Shown here one piece after another: positions 7,613-16,691 of a stretch of 64,000 nucleotides of DNA. The DNA is taken from the NCBI RefSeq assembly GCF_003755185.1, contig NZ_RKIC01000009.1:62001-126000 (forward strand), given 5' to 3'. This DNA comes from Frigoribacterium sp. PhB24 (GTDB lineage Bacteria; Actinomycetota; Actinomycetes; Actinomycetales; Microbacteriaceae). Positions within the stretch are counted from its first letter, which is position 1. Each line of letters opens with the position of its first letter. The notes under the pieces were generated by a model. The model saw nothing but the letters and a program-made list of their open reading frames with translations. It made no database searches and was not told the DNA's origin. The position numbers and the translations under genes were made by a program.

Positions 7613-10600
7613 TCAGGCGAGCGCGGCGGGGTCGAGGCCGTGCTGCTCGACCTGGATCGCCTGGCGGATCGTCAGCGGGTAGATGCGCGACAGCTCGGGG
7701 TTCGACGGGTCGCTCGAGATGTACGCGACGCTCTCGACGTGCTGCTCGAACGCGTTGACCTTGTCGCGCGGTGCCCCCACCACGAGCTGGAAGCCCAGGG
7801 AGGTCAGCGCCGCCAGGGCCCGGCCCGTGTACTCGGAGTCGGCCTTGACGAAGCCCTCGTCGAGCACGATCGGCGCATAGGTGGGCACCCGGTCGGTGCC
7901 ATCGCCCAGACGGAACCGCAGGGCGGCCCCGAGCACGAACGCGATGAGCTCCTGCCCCTCGCCGCCGGACTTGCCGGCCACACCCTCGTGCACGATCTGC
8001 GTGCCGTCGGCGCGGGTCTCGATCGCCCGGAACTGGTAGTGCTCGCGCGCGTCGAGCACCCGGCGGCGCCAGGCGTCACCGACCTTCGACTTCTCCTCGA
8101 GGTGTGCCAGGTCACGGCGCAGCCTCAGGAACCGGCGCTCGACCTCGGACGCGTCCCGCGCCTCCGGGGCAGGACCGCCGGAAGCGCCCTGGGCCCCGCC
8201 GGTGTGCTCCCGCAACGTGCGCTTGAACTCGAGCAGGTCGCCGTTCGACACGGGTCGCGGCTCGATGTCGAGCGTCGAGCCCTGCCGGAACTCGATCGAG
8301 CGCAACGCCTGCGAGATCGGTCGGACGCCGCGACGGATGACGTGGCCGTCCTCCTCGATCTGGACGAGCAGAGCCCGGAGGCTGTCGCCCACGTCGCTCC
8401 CGGCTTTCTCGAGCCAGCGCTGCTTCGCGTGCGGCAGGTCGTCCTCGACGAGCTGCCGGTGGATCGCCCGGACCGTCGGCAGGCTCTCGATCGTGGCGTC
8501 GATGCCCGCGGTCCGGTCGAGCTCGAGGTAGCGCTCGAAGACGACCACGAGCGTCGACTCGGCGTTCGCCCGGTCGCGGTCGTGCGCGTCGACCTGGGCC
8601 CGCAGCTGCGACGCGGCGTCCCGGTGGAGCCGCGCGACGTCGGTCGCCTCGCGCGGTGCGGCGAACGGCAGCGTTGCGAGGAGCGCCCGCTCGTCGTCGG
8701 TCAGCGGCTCGGCGTCGGCGGCGTCGGCGAACTCGTCCTCGATGTCGACGAGCGTCGCGTGCTTCTCGTCGAGCTGCGCGAGCGCCTGGTCGATCTCGGC
8801 CAGCCGACGGGTCGCGGCGGAACGGTCGTCGTCGTGCTGCGTGGCCTCGGCCTGCAACGTCGCGAGCTCGGGACGCTCCACCGCGATGCGCTCGAGCTGG
8901 GCGCGCAGGTCGTCGAGCCTGGCCCGGGCGGGGGCGGCGTCGAGCTCGTCCCAGGTGAACTCCTTCGCCCGGGCGACGGAGTCGGCGACCCGCCGGCGCT
9001 CGGCAGCCTCGGCCTCGATCGTGTCGTACTCGCCGCGGACCCGGGCCAACACGGCCTCGAGGTCGACGATCTCGTCACCGAGCTCGGCGATGCGGGTCGA
9101 GTTGTCGAGGCCGATCCATGAACGGATCGACCGGTCGTCCTTGACGACGCGGTCCCGCGAACCGGTGCGGAGGCCTCGTCGGGTGACCGCGCCGCGGGTG
9201 CCGGCCGGGCGGGGGTCGTCGAGGTCGTCGGGACCCTCGACACAGAGCACGCTGCGGTCCGCCACGAGCTCGTCGTGCAACCAGCCGCGGAACGGACTGG
9301 CCGGGTCGAGCCGCACCATCGCGGGCACGGTGTGGTCGACGGGTGTGAGGGACGGCTCGGCCCCGCCGGTCGCAGGCACGAGCGTCACGCGTCCGCGCAC
9401 GTCGTTCTCGTCCACCCAGCGGCGCACGGCGTCGAAGTGCGCTCGGTCGACGAGGAGGTGCGTGGCGAGATCGCCGAGCACCCGCTCGATCGCGACGGCC
9501 CAGCCGGCATGCTCGGGCGCGACCTCGAACAGCTCGCCGGCGTAGGGCAGGCTCGACACGGGCACGCCCGCCCCCTCGGCGATGCGTCGACGCCGCTCGA
9601 TCGCGTCGTCCGGCACGTTGCTGCGGCGCTGCTCGAACGACCGCTTCTGTCTCTCGAGGGCGGCCAGGGCCCGTTTGGTCTCGCCGATGCGGGCGGCGAG
9701 CTCGCTGCGCGCGTCGGCTGTCGCGGCCCGGGCCGCGGCGTCGTCGGCCGCGAGGCGGTCGGCGCGCTGCCCGAGTGCGACGAGCTGCTCGTCGTTCCGG
9801 GGGAGGGCTTCGCCGGTCCCGTCCAAGGCGGCGGAGAGGCGGCCGCGGGTGCGCTCGACGGCGGCGAGCTCGGCCTCGGCGGCGGCCACGTGCTCGCGGA
9901 GCGACTGCGTGGGATCGCCCCCGAGCTCGCTGATCCGCGCCAGGGCCTGTTCACGGGACCGGAACGCGAGCTGCTCGTCCGCCTGGGCGCGCCTCCGGCG
10001 TTCGCTCTGCTCGCGCTTCTCGGTCGTCACGCGATCGACCTCGCCGCTGACCCAGCTGCCGACGCGTTCGGCGAGCCAGACGCGGAGGCGGCTGGGCCCG
10101 TCGGCGTCCCCGAGCAGGCGACGCTTGGCGGAGCCGTCGCGACCGGCGAGCTCGTACCGGTCGGCGAGCGTCGGCACGGCCTCGAGCACGTCGAGCTTCT
10201 TGCGGGTCGTCTCGAACACGTCGTAGAGCGCGGACGCCTCGCGGTAGGTGGCGAGCGTGGTCTCCCACCGGCTGAGCGCCTGCGGCTGCACGAGCACGAA
10301 CTGCTTGAAGAGGTCGTCGATCGAGAACACGCCCTTCGACGCCTGCGCCCGGCGCAACAGGGTCAGGGCCTTGAGCTGCGACTCGTCGCTGCCGCCGATG
10401 CCGAGCTGGCCGCAGAGCCGCACCCGCAGCTCGGGCTGCGACGAGGTGGCGAGGTCGGCGGCGGGGTCGAGCAGCCGGGCGAGGGATCCGCGGGTCAGCG
10501 GGTTCTGGCTCGTGCCCTCGCGCGTCACCTCGGACAGCCGGCTGAGGTCGAAGCGGCCCTGCACGAGCAGGTAGACGCTCGCCTGGGTGACGTCGTCCTG

Positions 10601-11047
10601 GCTCGCGGTGTCCTCACCGATCCACGCGACGCGCACGGCCGTGACGGTCTGGCCGAGCTCGGTCGACCAGGTGATGGCGGCCCCGCTCGGGAACGCCTGG
10701 CCGAGCGGACGCAGGAAGCGCGTCGTCGTGCGGTCCGACGCGGCGTCGCGCACCTCGTCGGTCTTGCCGCGCGCGTAGCTGTAGACCGTGCGCTCGGACC
10801 GCTGCCGGCTGTCGTCGCGGGCGGCCCGGTTGAACTCCTGCGGGTTGGGCATGATGACGGCGGCCATCGCGTCGAGCACCGTCGACTTGCCGCGGCCGGT
10901 GGGGCCGAAGATGGCGATGCCACCGCGGCCGACGGGCATGCGGTGCAGACCGGCGTAGCTGCCCCAGTTGAGCAGCTGCACCTGCTCGATGCGGTACTGG
11001 CCCGAGTGGAACATGCCGAGGTCGGGCGGGGTGTCGGCGATGCTCAT
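7613..11047 (-). CDS. jetC: JetC/MksB-type SMC ATPase (Wadjet-like)
   Basis: 1144 residues. N-terminal Walker A FGPTGRGKST (residues 47-56) follows the QVQLLNWGSYAG start typical of MukB/MksB/JetC. The middle has two long heptad-rich arms (about 310-470 and 680-900) around a hinge-like segment. The C-terminus has the ABC signature SGGEGQELIAF and Walker B PIVLDEGF (about 1059-1066). JetC is the motor of the Wadjet complex that extrudes and, with JetD, cuts small circular DNA; MksB homologues also organise chromosomes. Its ATG overlaps the JetB stop. No jetD follows. Confidence 0.9.
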   Translation of the reverse strand: MSIADTPPDLGMFHSGQYRIEQVQLLNWGSYAGLHRMPVGRGGIAIFGPTGRGKSTVLDAMAAVIMPNPQEFNRAARDDSRQRSERTVYSYARGKTDEVRDAASDRTTTRFLRPLGQAFPSGAAITWSTELGQTVTAVRVAWIGEDTASQDDVTQASVYLLVQGRFDLSRLSEVTREGTSQNPLTRGSLARLLDPAADLATSSQPELRVRLCGQLGIGGSDESQLKALTLLRRAQASKGVFSIDDLFKQFVLVQPQALSRWETTLATYREASALYDVFETTRKKLDVLEAVPTLADRYELAGRDGSAKRRLLGDADGPSRLRVWLAERVGSWVSGEVDRVTTEKREQSERRRRAQADEQLAFRSREQALARISELGGDPTQSLREHVAAAEAELAAVERTRGRLSAALDGTGEALPRNDEQLVALGQRADRLAADDAAARAATADARSELAARIGETKRALAALERQKRSFEQRRSNVPDDAIERRRRIAEGAGVPVSSLPYAGELFEVAPEHAGWAVAIERVLGDLATHLLVDRAHFDAVRRWVDENDVRGRVTLVPATGGAEPSLTPVDHTVPAMVRLDPASPFRGWLHDELVADRSVLCVEGPDDLDDPRPAGTRGAVTRRGLRTGSRDRVVKDDRSIRSWIGLDNSTRIAELGDEIVDLEAVLARVRGEYDTIEAEAAERRRVADSVARAKEFTWDELDAAPARARLDDLRAQLERIAVERPELATLQAEATQHDDDRSAATRRLAEIDQALAQLDEKHATLVDIEDEFADAADAEPLTDDERALLATLPFAAPREATDVARLHRDAASQLRAQVDAHDRDRANAESTLVVVFERYLELDRTAGIDATIESLPTVRAIHRQLVEDDLPHAKQRWLEKAGSDVGDSLRALLVQIEEDGHVIRRGVRPISQALRSIEFRQGSTLDIEPRPVSNGDLLEFKRTLREHTGGAQGASGGPAPEARDASEVERRFLRLRRDLAHLEEKSKVGDAWRRRVLDAREHYQFRAIETRADGTQIVHEGVAGKSGGEGQELIAFVLGAALRFRLGDGTDRVPTYAPIVLDEGFVKADSEYTGRALAALTSLGFQLVVGAPRDKVNAFEQHVESVAYISSDPSNPELSRIYPLTIRQAIQVEQHGLDPAALA

Positions 11048-11913
11048 GCCTGGGGTGCTTCCGGATCGGTGTCGGTGTCGGCGTCGTGAGGGGGCTCGAG
11101 GTCGAGATCGAGGTCGAGCGGCACGGCGGTCGGGTCGGGTTCGACGACGGGGTCGGCGTCGGTGTCGGCGTCCGCGTCGGCGGGGCCGAGGGGGTCGACC
11201 TCGTCCTCGTCGGTCGCGTCTGCGTCGCCCTCGACCCCGGCCATGTCGAGGTACACCCGCTCGAGGTGCGCCAGCCGGTCCGCGGTCATCAGCGGCACGA
11301 TCGCGGGGGAGACGACGAACAGCTCGGCGTCGTCGGGTTCGGCCGTCAGCAGGTCTCGGGCGACGAGCGCCGCGATGGCGGCGTCGACCCGGCGACGGGC
11401 CCGCACCTCGTCGGAGTCCGAGTCGTCGTGGTACCGACCGAGGAACTCCGCGACGGCGTCCTTCGAGATCACGACCGCCTCGTCGCGTCCGTCCGTGAAG
11501 GCGTGCTCGCGGCGGGCGAAGACCATCAGCAGCGAGGCGTCACGCGACAGCGGCTTCTCGCGGCGCAGCAGCACGGGCACGTCGTCCCCGCCGCCCTGCC
11601 GCTTGAAGGCGACCTCGTGGTCGTGGTCGACGACCAGCACGAGGAACATCTCGTCGAGCCGCGCCCGGATCTCGGACTCGTACGCGAGCAGGCCGGCCCA
11701 GGCCTCCTGCTGCCGGGCCCGCGACACGAACCGGTGGGTCAGCAGCGTGACGAGCGCCTTGCGACCGGCCGGCGGCAGCGCGTCCGAGGCGGCGCTCGAC
11801 GCGACGTCGTCCGCGTCGCCGTCGTCGAAGGCGTCGCCGTCGTCGAGGGCGTCGTGGGAGGCGCGGGCCGAGTCGTCGACATGGGTATCGTGCGTGGGGA
11901 CTGCGGGGCTCAT
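11044..11913 (-). CDS. jetB: JetB/MksE-type subunit (DUF4194)
   Basis: 289 residues. The DUF4194-like core runs from about residue 45 to 215: KALVTLLTHRFVSRARQQEAW, then FLVLVVDHDHEVAFKRQ, LSRDASLLMVFARRE and a winged-helix-like C-terminal part. JetB/MksE bridges the kleisin (JetA) and the SMC arms. The C-terminal 70 residues are a strongly acidic Asp/Glu/Pro tail, and the N-terminus also has an Asp-rich stretch; both look like unstructured additions. It overlaps its neighbours on both sides (ATGA upstream and downstream), so A, B and C should be made in fixed proportion. Confidence 0.85.
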   Translation of the reverse strand: MSPAVPTHDTHVDDSARASHDALDDGDAFDDGDADDVASSAASDALPPAGRKALVTLLTHRFVSRARQQEAWAGLLAYESEIRARLDEMFLVLVVDHDHEVAFKRQGGGDDVPVLLRREKPLSRDASLLMVFARREHAFTDGRDEAVVISKDAVAEFLGRYHDDSDSDEVRARRRVDAAIAALVARDLLTAEPDDAELFVVSPAIVPLMTADRLAHLERVYLDMAGVEGDADATDEDEVDPLGPADADADTDADPVVEPDPTAVPLDLDLDLEPPHDADTDTDPEAPQA

Positions 11914-13583
11914 GCGAGGTCCTTCGTGCCGGTCGTGCTGGTCGTGCGGGAGGGGGTGGCGGGCTCGGCGCCGGGCGGCCCCGCGGGGTCGCGCCGGAAG
12001 ACGAGGCGGGGCAACGTGACCTGTCGACCCGCGCCTCCTGACGTCGTCGGGTCGGTCGGGTCGCCGGCCAGCTCGACGGTCTCGGTGTCGTCGCCGACGA
12101 CGCCGCGCTCGAGCGCCAGGTCGAGCATGCTGAGCACGAGCCCGAGACGGCGGAACCCGGGCTCGGTCGCGCGGTAGACGTCGGCGCTCGTGACCTCGTC
12201 GTGGTCGGCCAGCAGCCGGTCGATGGTCGCCGAGACCGCGGCCGTGCTCGTGCCCGAGGTGAGGCGCAGGGCGGCCCGGTCGGCCTCGGGCAGCGCCGCG
12301 TCGCCGACGGTCACCTGCACGTCGACGGTCGGCCGTGCACGGTCGGTGTGCATCTGCACCTGGCTGACGTCGCGGACGTCGAGCGCCCCGAGTCCCAGCC
12401 CGTCACCGTGCTCGGCCGGCAGCATCGCGTGGCCCGGCCGACGCTCGGCCCAGACGCCGCCGGCGTGCAACGCCCGGTCGGCGAGGGTGAGCAGGCGCTG
12501 CTGCTGGTCGGAGCCCGAGCGGCTGAGGAAGCGCCGCAGCGAGGACGTCCAGCGGCCGTACGTCTCTTGGACGGTCTGCTCTTCGGCGAGCAGCGACGAG
12601 ATGAGCGACTCGAGCTGCGCGCGCTGCCGCTCGGTGAGCTGCTCGGCCGCGTCGGGCTGCGCGAGGACCTTCTCGATGTCGGCCCGCATGACGTCGATGC
12701 CGCGGGACGACAGCATCTGGGCGAAGCCGCGGTAGGCGCGTCCCTCGGGGGTCTGCTCGAGCAGGTCGTTGTCCTGCAGGTACTGGTCGACGAGAGCGCC
12801 CTTGCCGACGTGTTCGGACGAGGCCCGCCGCGCGACCTCGCGGTGTCGCTGCTCGACCATGGCGCCGAGCTGCCGGAAGTCCTCGGGCAGCGACGCGGTG
12901 AGACGCACCACCTCGCGCACCTGCCGGCGCAGCACGTCGGGGGCGGTGGGCTCGGTGCCGTGCCGCTCGATCTCGACCTTGCGTCGCTCGAGTTCGGCGA
13001 TCTGCTCGTCGAGGCGTGCGAGCTGCGACTCGCGGCTGGGGTCGGCGAGACCGGCGAGCTGCCCGACGGCGTGCGCGATGCTGCCGAGGCGCGCCTCGCT
13101 GACGGCGTTGTCGCGCTCGACGAGGTCGCGCACGAGACGCAGCGCCTTGAGTGCATGCGGCGAGAGGCGGTACTCGGCCCGGGCGTCCGGTCCGGAGGCG
13201 CGGGTCCGGACCAGCCAGCGGCTCTCGACCCAGCTACGGCAGTACTCGGCCGGGGTGGTCTTCTGCTCGGCAGAGGCCGGTGACGCGACGGACGTGTGGG
13301 ACGCGGGACGCGCCTCCTCGGGGCCGACCGACGCGGCCCGCTCGGATGCGGCCTGCTCGGACGCGACCTGCTCGGCGGCGTTCTCGTCGAGGGCCTCGGC
13401 GACCCGGCGGTGGAACCAGTCGGCCGAGACCGGACCCCCGGCGTGCTCGAGGTGGCGGGAGAAGAGCGGCAGCATCCAGCGGGCGTTGTAGCCGCGGAGC
13501 AGGGCCCAGGTGGGGTCGTCTTCGTACGCCGCGCGCACGTCGTCGCGGCTCAGGGCGTCGTCGTGCCCCGACGGGTGGTTCAC
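11910..13583 (-). CDS. jetA: JetA/MksF-type kleisin subunit (DUF3375)
   Basis: 557 residues from a GTG at 13583, chosen because GGAGG lies 9 nt upstream and because the family start (RDDVRAAYEDDPTWALLRGY) follows directly; a TTG one codon earlier is equally near. The open frame runs 224 codons further upstream but there it is antisense to a lipoprotein gene. The kleisin-like pattern includes WMLPLFSRHLEHAG, SRWLVRTRASGPDARAEYRL and long helical segments (about 170-330). JetA links the SMC heads. An Ala/Ser/Glu repeat (EQVASEQAASERAASV) near residues 70-90 looks like a linker. First gene of the jetABC operon. Confidence 0.85.
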   Translation of the reverse strand: MNHPSGHDDALSRDDVRAAYEDDPTWALLRGYNARWMLPLFSRHLEHAGGPVSADWFHRRVAEALDENAAEQVASEQAASERAASVGPEEARPASHTSVASPASAEQKTTPAEYCRSWVESRWLVRTRASGPDARAEYRLSPHALKALRLVRDLVERDNAVSEARLGSIAHAVGQLAGLADPSRESQLARLDEQIAELERRKVEIERHGTEPTAPDVLRRQVREVVRLTASLPEDFRQLGAMVEQRHREVARRASSEHVGKGALVDQYLQDNDLLEQTPEGRAYRGFAQMLSSRGIDVMRADIEKVLAQPDAAEQLTERQRAQLESLISSLLAEEQTVQETYGRWTSSLRRFLSRSGSDQQQRLLTLADRALHAGGVWAERRPGHAMLPAEHGDGLGLGALDVRDVSQVQMHTDRARPTVDVQVTVGDAALPEADRAALRLTSGTSTAAVSATIDRLLADHDEVTSADVYRATEPGFRRLGLVLSMLDLALERGVVGDDTETVELAGDPTDPTTSGGAGRQVTLPRLVFRRDPAGPPGAEPATPSRTTSTTGTKDLA

Positions 13584-13678
13584 CAAGCAAGACCTCCGGC
13601 AGTCGTCGCACGACGATACCAACTGGCGGCGCTCCGCCCCGCGACGGTGTCGCTCGTCGTCCCAAGCGGCCAAGATGT
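13584..13678. promoter_or_regulatory. Divergent promoter region between jetA and a lipoprotein gene
   Basis: About 95 bp separate jetA (minus) from the lipoprotein gene (plus). The GGAGG of jetA lies at 13593-13597 on the minus strand. No clear -35/-10 pair stands out; the only operator-like feature is the adjoining hexamer repeat. Confidence 0.4.
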
Positions 13679-13702
13679 GGGGATGGGGATGGGGATGGGG
13701 AT
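13679..13702 (+). repeat. Hexanucleotide tandem repeat (GGGGAT)4 at a start codon
   Basis: Four perfect GGGGAT units place in-frame ATGs at 13683, 13689, 13695 and 13701. Each unit adds two codons (Met-Gly), so copy-number change would not shift the frame. It would alter the purine-rich stretch that acts as the ribosome binding site and the number of alternative starts. Confidence 0.8.
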
Positions 13703-15167
13703 GTTGTCGAGGCGGGGCGTCATGGGGACCGTCGTCGTGGCCGTCCTCGTGCTCGGTGCCGGATGCGCCAGTTCTCGTGAGCTGACCCAGGAGTTCGAAT
13801 CGCTGATGGAGGGTGTCGACGGCGTCGTCGAGATCGAGACGGCCGGGGGCGACTACCCACTCGGCAGCGCGACGGCCCAGGCGACCGTCGTCGTCGAGGA
13901 CGACCTCTCCGACGACGACCTCGCCGCCGTGGCGGAGCACGTCAGGCCGTTCGTGGCCCGCAACGTGGGCGACTCGTTCGGCTGGCAGTTCGTGGACGTC
14001 AAGCGAGGTGCCGTCTCGTTCGAGGTGCTCGCCGACGAGGACGACACGGCGGCCCAGCTCGCGCTCGCCCGCCGCGTCGCGGACGACCCGGCCTTCGCCG
14101 AGGTGTCCCTCGGCACGCACGAGTTCGGCGACGAGACCGCGAGCGGCTCCGGCTCGCCCCGGCAGGGGTCCGGCATCACGGTGGTGCCTTCGGGGTCGTC
14201 GGACGTCGTCTCGGCCTGGCAGCGGGCTCGATCCCTCCGGGACGCCGCAGCACACCTGGCCGACGTCGACGTGACGGCGTGGAGCCCGGACTCCCGACGA
14301 TTCATCACCGAGAACGTGACCGGGTTCCCCTCCGTCCTCGACGATCCCGCGACGTCCCGCGTCGTCCTCGACGCCGCCGACCAGGCTCGTCTGCTCGACG
14401 CCGTCGGGGCCGCCGATCTCGGGGGCGGGCGGGTCGATGCTCTGCCCGAGGGCATCAGGGTCGACCTCGACGAACCGACGACCACCGGGTACTCGTCGGT
14501 GGCGGAGGTGGCGGAGGCATCCCCGAGAGCGTCGCGGATCGCCGGTGTCCTCGTCGCGATGTCGGAGGCGTCCGGCACCTCGATCGGTCTCGTCTCGTCA
14601 CCGGGCGAGCTCCGAGAGCTCGACGGCGACCTGTCCGCCGCCGAATCCTTGGTCGACGCCGTGGCGCCGGACACGGTCAGCTCCTCCGAGATCAGCGCCC
14701 GCTCGGTCGAGGTGCGGACGACGGCGCTGGCAGGCGTCGTGCCCGCGGTGCAGGCCATCGGCGCCTCCGAGGGCGTGTCGGCGATGGACGAGATCCGCGT
14801 CTCGTCGATCGGGTCCGATCATCGAGGTCTCGCCTTCTCGGCCCGGCCCGAGTCGCTCGCCCTGCTCACCACGGTGGCAGCCGCGATCGTGGCCTCGCCC
14901 CGAGTCGAGGACGTGACCGCGGCCGTCACGGAGGGCCGAGTGCGCATCGAACTCGGCGATGCCGTCACCGACGCGTCCCTGGCGGACGTCGTCGGAGCCG
15001 TGAAGACGGCACCGGCCGGGACCCTCGTGACGTTCCGGCGAGACGTCCGGGGGGCGGCCGACGTCGCCGGCGAGACGGTCGGCCAGGGGGCGACGAGCGA
15101 CTGCTCGATGCTCGAGGCCGACGATCGGCCCCTGTGCGCGACCGTCCGCTCCGTCTGGGGCCCCTGA
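13701..15167 (+). CDS. Lipoprotein of unknown function
   Basis: 488 residues if the last of four in-frame ATGs is used (13683, 13689 and 13695 are alternatives). The signal peptide MLSRRGVMGTVVVAVLVLGAGC ends in a lipobox cysteine. The mature part is rich in Asp, Glu, Val and Ala and seems to contain repeated alpha/beta units: segments resembling DDDLAAVAEHVRPFVARN and LAVVAAIVASPRV recur at about residues 60, 330 and 410. No enzyme motif was recognised. It is divergent from jetABC and followed by another lipoprotein gene. The role is unknown. Confidence 0.75.
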   Translation: MLSRRGVMGTVVVAVLVLGAGCASSRELTQEFESLMEGVDGVVEIETAGGDYPLGSATAQATVVVEDDLSDDDLAAVAEHVRPFVARNVGDSFGWQFVDVKRGAVSFEVLADEDDTAAQLALARRVADDPAFAEVSLGTHEFGDETASGSGSPRQGSGITVVPSGSSDVVSAWQRARSLRDAAAHLADVDVTAWSPDSRRFITENVTGFPSVLDDPATSRVVLDAADQARLLDAVGAADLGGGRVDALPEGIRVDLDEPTTTGYSSVAEVAEASPRASRIAGVLVAMSEASGTSIGLVSSPGELRELDGDLSAAESLVDAVAPDTVSSSEISARSVEVRTTALAGVVPAVQAIGASEGVSAMDEIRVSSIGSDHRGLAFSARPESLALLTTVAAAIVASPRVEDVTAAVTEGRVRIELGDAVTDASLADVVGAVKTAPAGTLVTFRRDVRGAADVAGETVGQGATSDCSMLEADDRPLCATVRSVWGP

Positions 15168-15259
15168 TCGCCGGGGCGGTGGTGACCGATCATGACCCGG
15201 GAGAACCGGACGACCCGGCGTGTGATGAAGGGGTGCATCGAGAAGGGGCAGGGCGTCTG

Positions 15260-15673
15260 ATGCGTCGATCCCTCGGCGTGAGACGCAGCGCCCTGGCCGT
15301 GGCGGCCGTGGCCGTGTCCTTCTCGATGTCACTGGCCGTGACGGGGTGCGCGGGTGGGGGCGGACGCGACAGGGACGACCACCTGACCGTGGACGACGCC
15401 AAGTCCGAGACCATGACGATCGAGAGGTCGGTCGTGGCCTCGTTCCCGGAGGCCGAGGTGGTCTCGGTCGACCAGGCACCCACCGGCGTGCTGCTGAGCT
15501 GCTCGGACGACACGTACCAGTGGACCGGCCGCGTCACGGTGCAGCTGGACGGTACCTCGGAGCGGGCGGCCTTCGTGGGTCGGTTCGACGAGGCCTCGCA
15601 CCTGGTCACCCCCGCCTCGGCGTCCCGGTGCTTCGCGCTGCGCGAGGGCGAGAACTCGTACGACAGGTATTGA
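15260..15673 (+). CDS. Small lipoprotein of unknown function
   Basis: 137 residues. The signal MRRSLGVRRSALAVAAVAVSF continues to a VTGC lipobox (Cys about 32), so a surface-anchored lipoprotein of about 105 mature residues is predicted. The mature part has two cysteines (LLSCSDDTYQWTG and SRCFALREG) that could form a disulphide. It resembles small actinobacterial LppA-like lipoproteins in length and in the CSDDTYQW pattern, but no family is assigned with confidence. It is 92 nt after the preceding lipoprotein gene, probably co-transcribed. Confidence 0.75.
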   Translation: MRRSLGVRRSALAVAAVAVSFSMSLAVTGCAGGGGRDRDDHLTVDDAKSETMTIERSVVASFPEAEVVSVDQAPTGVLLSCSDDTYQWTGRVTVQLDGTSERAAFVGRFDEASHLVTPASASRCFALREGENSYDRY

Positions 15674-15708
15674 TCGTCGTGTTCGGCCTGATGGTGCACG
15701 ATCGGACG

Positions 15709-16665
15709 ATGACCTCCACGATCGACCACGCCGACCCGACACCCGTCGTACACGTGCTGCACGACAACGCCGAGTGGCTGCCCCCGCTCGTCGCCGCGCT
15801 CGACGCCGCGGGGGTGCCCCACCGCGAGCACCTGCTCGACGGGACGTCCTTCGACCTCGCGGCCGCGCCTCCTGAAGGGGTGTTCTGGTCGCGCCTGAGC
15901 GGTTCGGCCCACACCCGAGGCCGGGGGACCGCCAAGGAGGTCGCGCGAGCGACCCTGCGCTGGGCCGAGCGACACGGTCGCCGGACGATCAACGGCAGCG
16001 GTGTCGTCGAGCTCGAGGTGAGCAAGGTCGCGCAGTACCTGGCGCTGGCGTCCGCCGGGTTCGACGTCCCGGCGACGACCGCCGTGTTCGGGACCGCCGA
16101 CCTCAAGGCACGGGCGCGCGAGCAGACGCTGCCGTTCATCACGAAGCACAACCAGGGCGGCAAGGGCCTCGGCGTGCGTCGCTTCGACGACCTCGACGCG
16201 TTCGACTCGTACGTCGACGGGCCCGACTTCGAGGTGCCGGTCGACGGGATCACCCTGCTGCAGGAGTTCTTACAGGCCGAGGAACCCTTCAACACGCGCG
16301 TCGAGTTCGTCGGAGGGCGGTTCGTCTACGCGGTGCGGGTCGACACCTCCGCCGGCAGCTTCGAGTTGTGCCCGGCCGATGCGTGCGTGGTGCCCGACGG
16401 TGCGGACCCGGCCACCTTCGCCCCGTTCGCGGTGCGGCCGTCGGTGACCGCCGAGCACCCCCTCGTGACGCGGCTCGAGGCCTTCGTCGCCGAGCAGGGC
16501 ATCGAGGTCGCGGGCATCGAGTTCATCGAGACCGTCGACGGCCGCCTCGTGCCCTACGACGTCAACACGAACACCAACTACAACCCCGACGTCGAGCGAT
16601 CGTCGTCGGTGTCGGCCGCCGCGACCCTCGCCGCGTGGCTGGGCGAGGTGCTCGCGGCGGAGTAG
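15709..16665 (+). CDS. RimK-like ATP-grasp ligase
   Basis: 318 residues from the ATG at 15709 (15691 is an in-frame alternative). ATP-grasp features: the nucleotide-binding lysine and glycine-rich loop ITKHNQGGKGLGVRRF (residues about 143-158), LLQEFLQAEEPFNTRVEFVGG, and the metal-binding end IEFIETVDGRLVPYDVNTNTNYNPD. The N-terminal VWSRLSGSAHTRG / TINGSGVVELEVSKV pattern resembles RimK/LysX-type carboxylate-amine ligases. The reaction would be ATP-dependent ligation of an amino group to a carboxylate; the acceptor is unknown. It follows two lipoprotein genes with a short gap. Confidence 0.75.
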   Translation: MTSTIDHADPTPVVHVLHDNAEWLPPLVAALDAAGVPHREHLLDGTSFDLAAAPPEGVFWSRLSGSAHTRGRGTAKEVARATLRWAERHGRRTINGSGVVELEVSKVAQYLALASAGFDVPATTAVFGTADLKARAREQTLPFITKHNQGGKGLGVRRFDDLDAFDSYVDGPDFEVPVDGITLLQEFLQAEEPFNTRVEFVGGRFVYAVRVDTSAGSFELCPADACVVPDGADPATFAPFAVRPSVTAEHPLVTRLEAFVAEQGIEVAGIEFIETVDGRLVPYDVNTNTNYNPDVERSSSVSAAATLAAWLGEVLAAE

Positions 16666-16691
16666 GCCGTGACACCCGCCTGACGCGATGG

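Noticed and set aside
9275-11089. Long plus-strand reading frame opposite jetC
   Set aside because: Typical third-position GC shadow of a real gene; low-complexity Gly/Ala/Arg content and no recognisable motif.
13584-14255. 224 extra codons upstream of jetA in the same frame
   Set aside because: They run antisense through a lipoprotein gene, and the GGAGG-preceded GTG at 13583 fits the family start.
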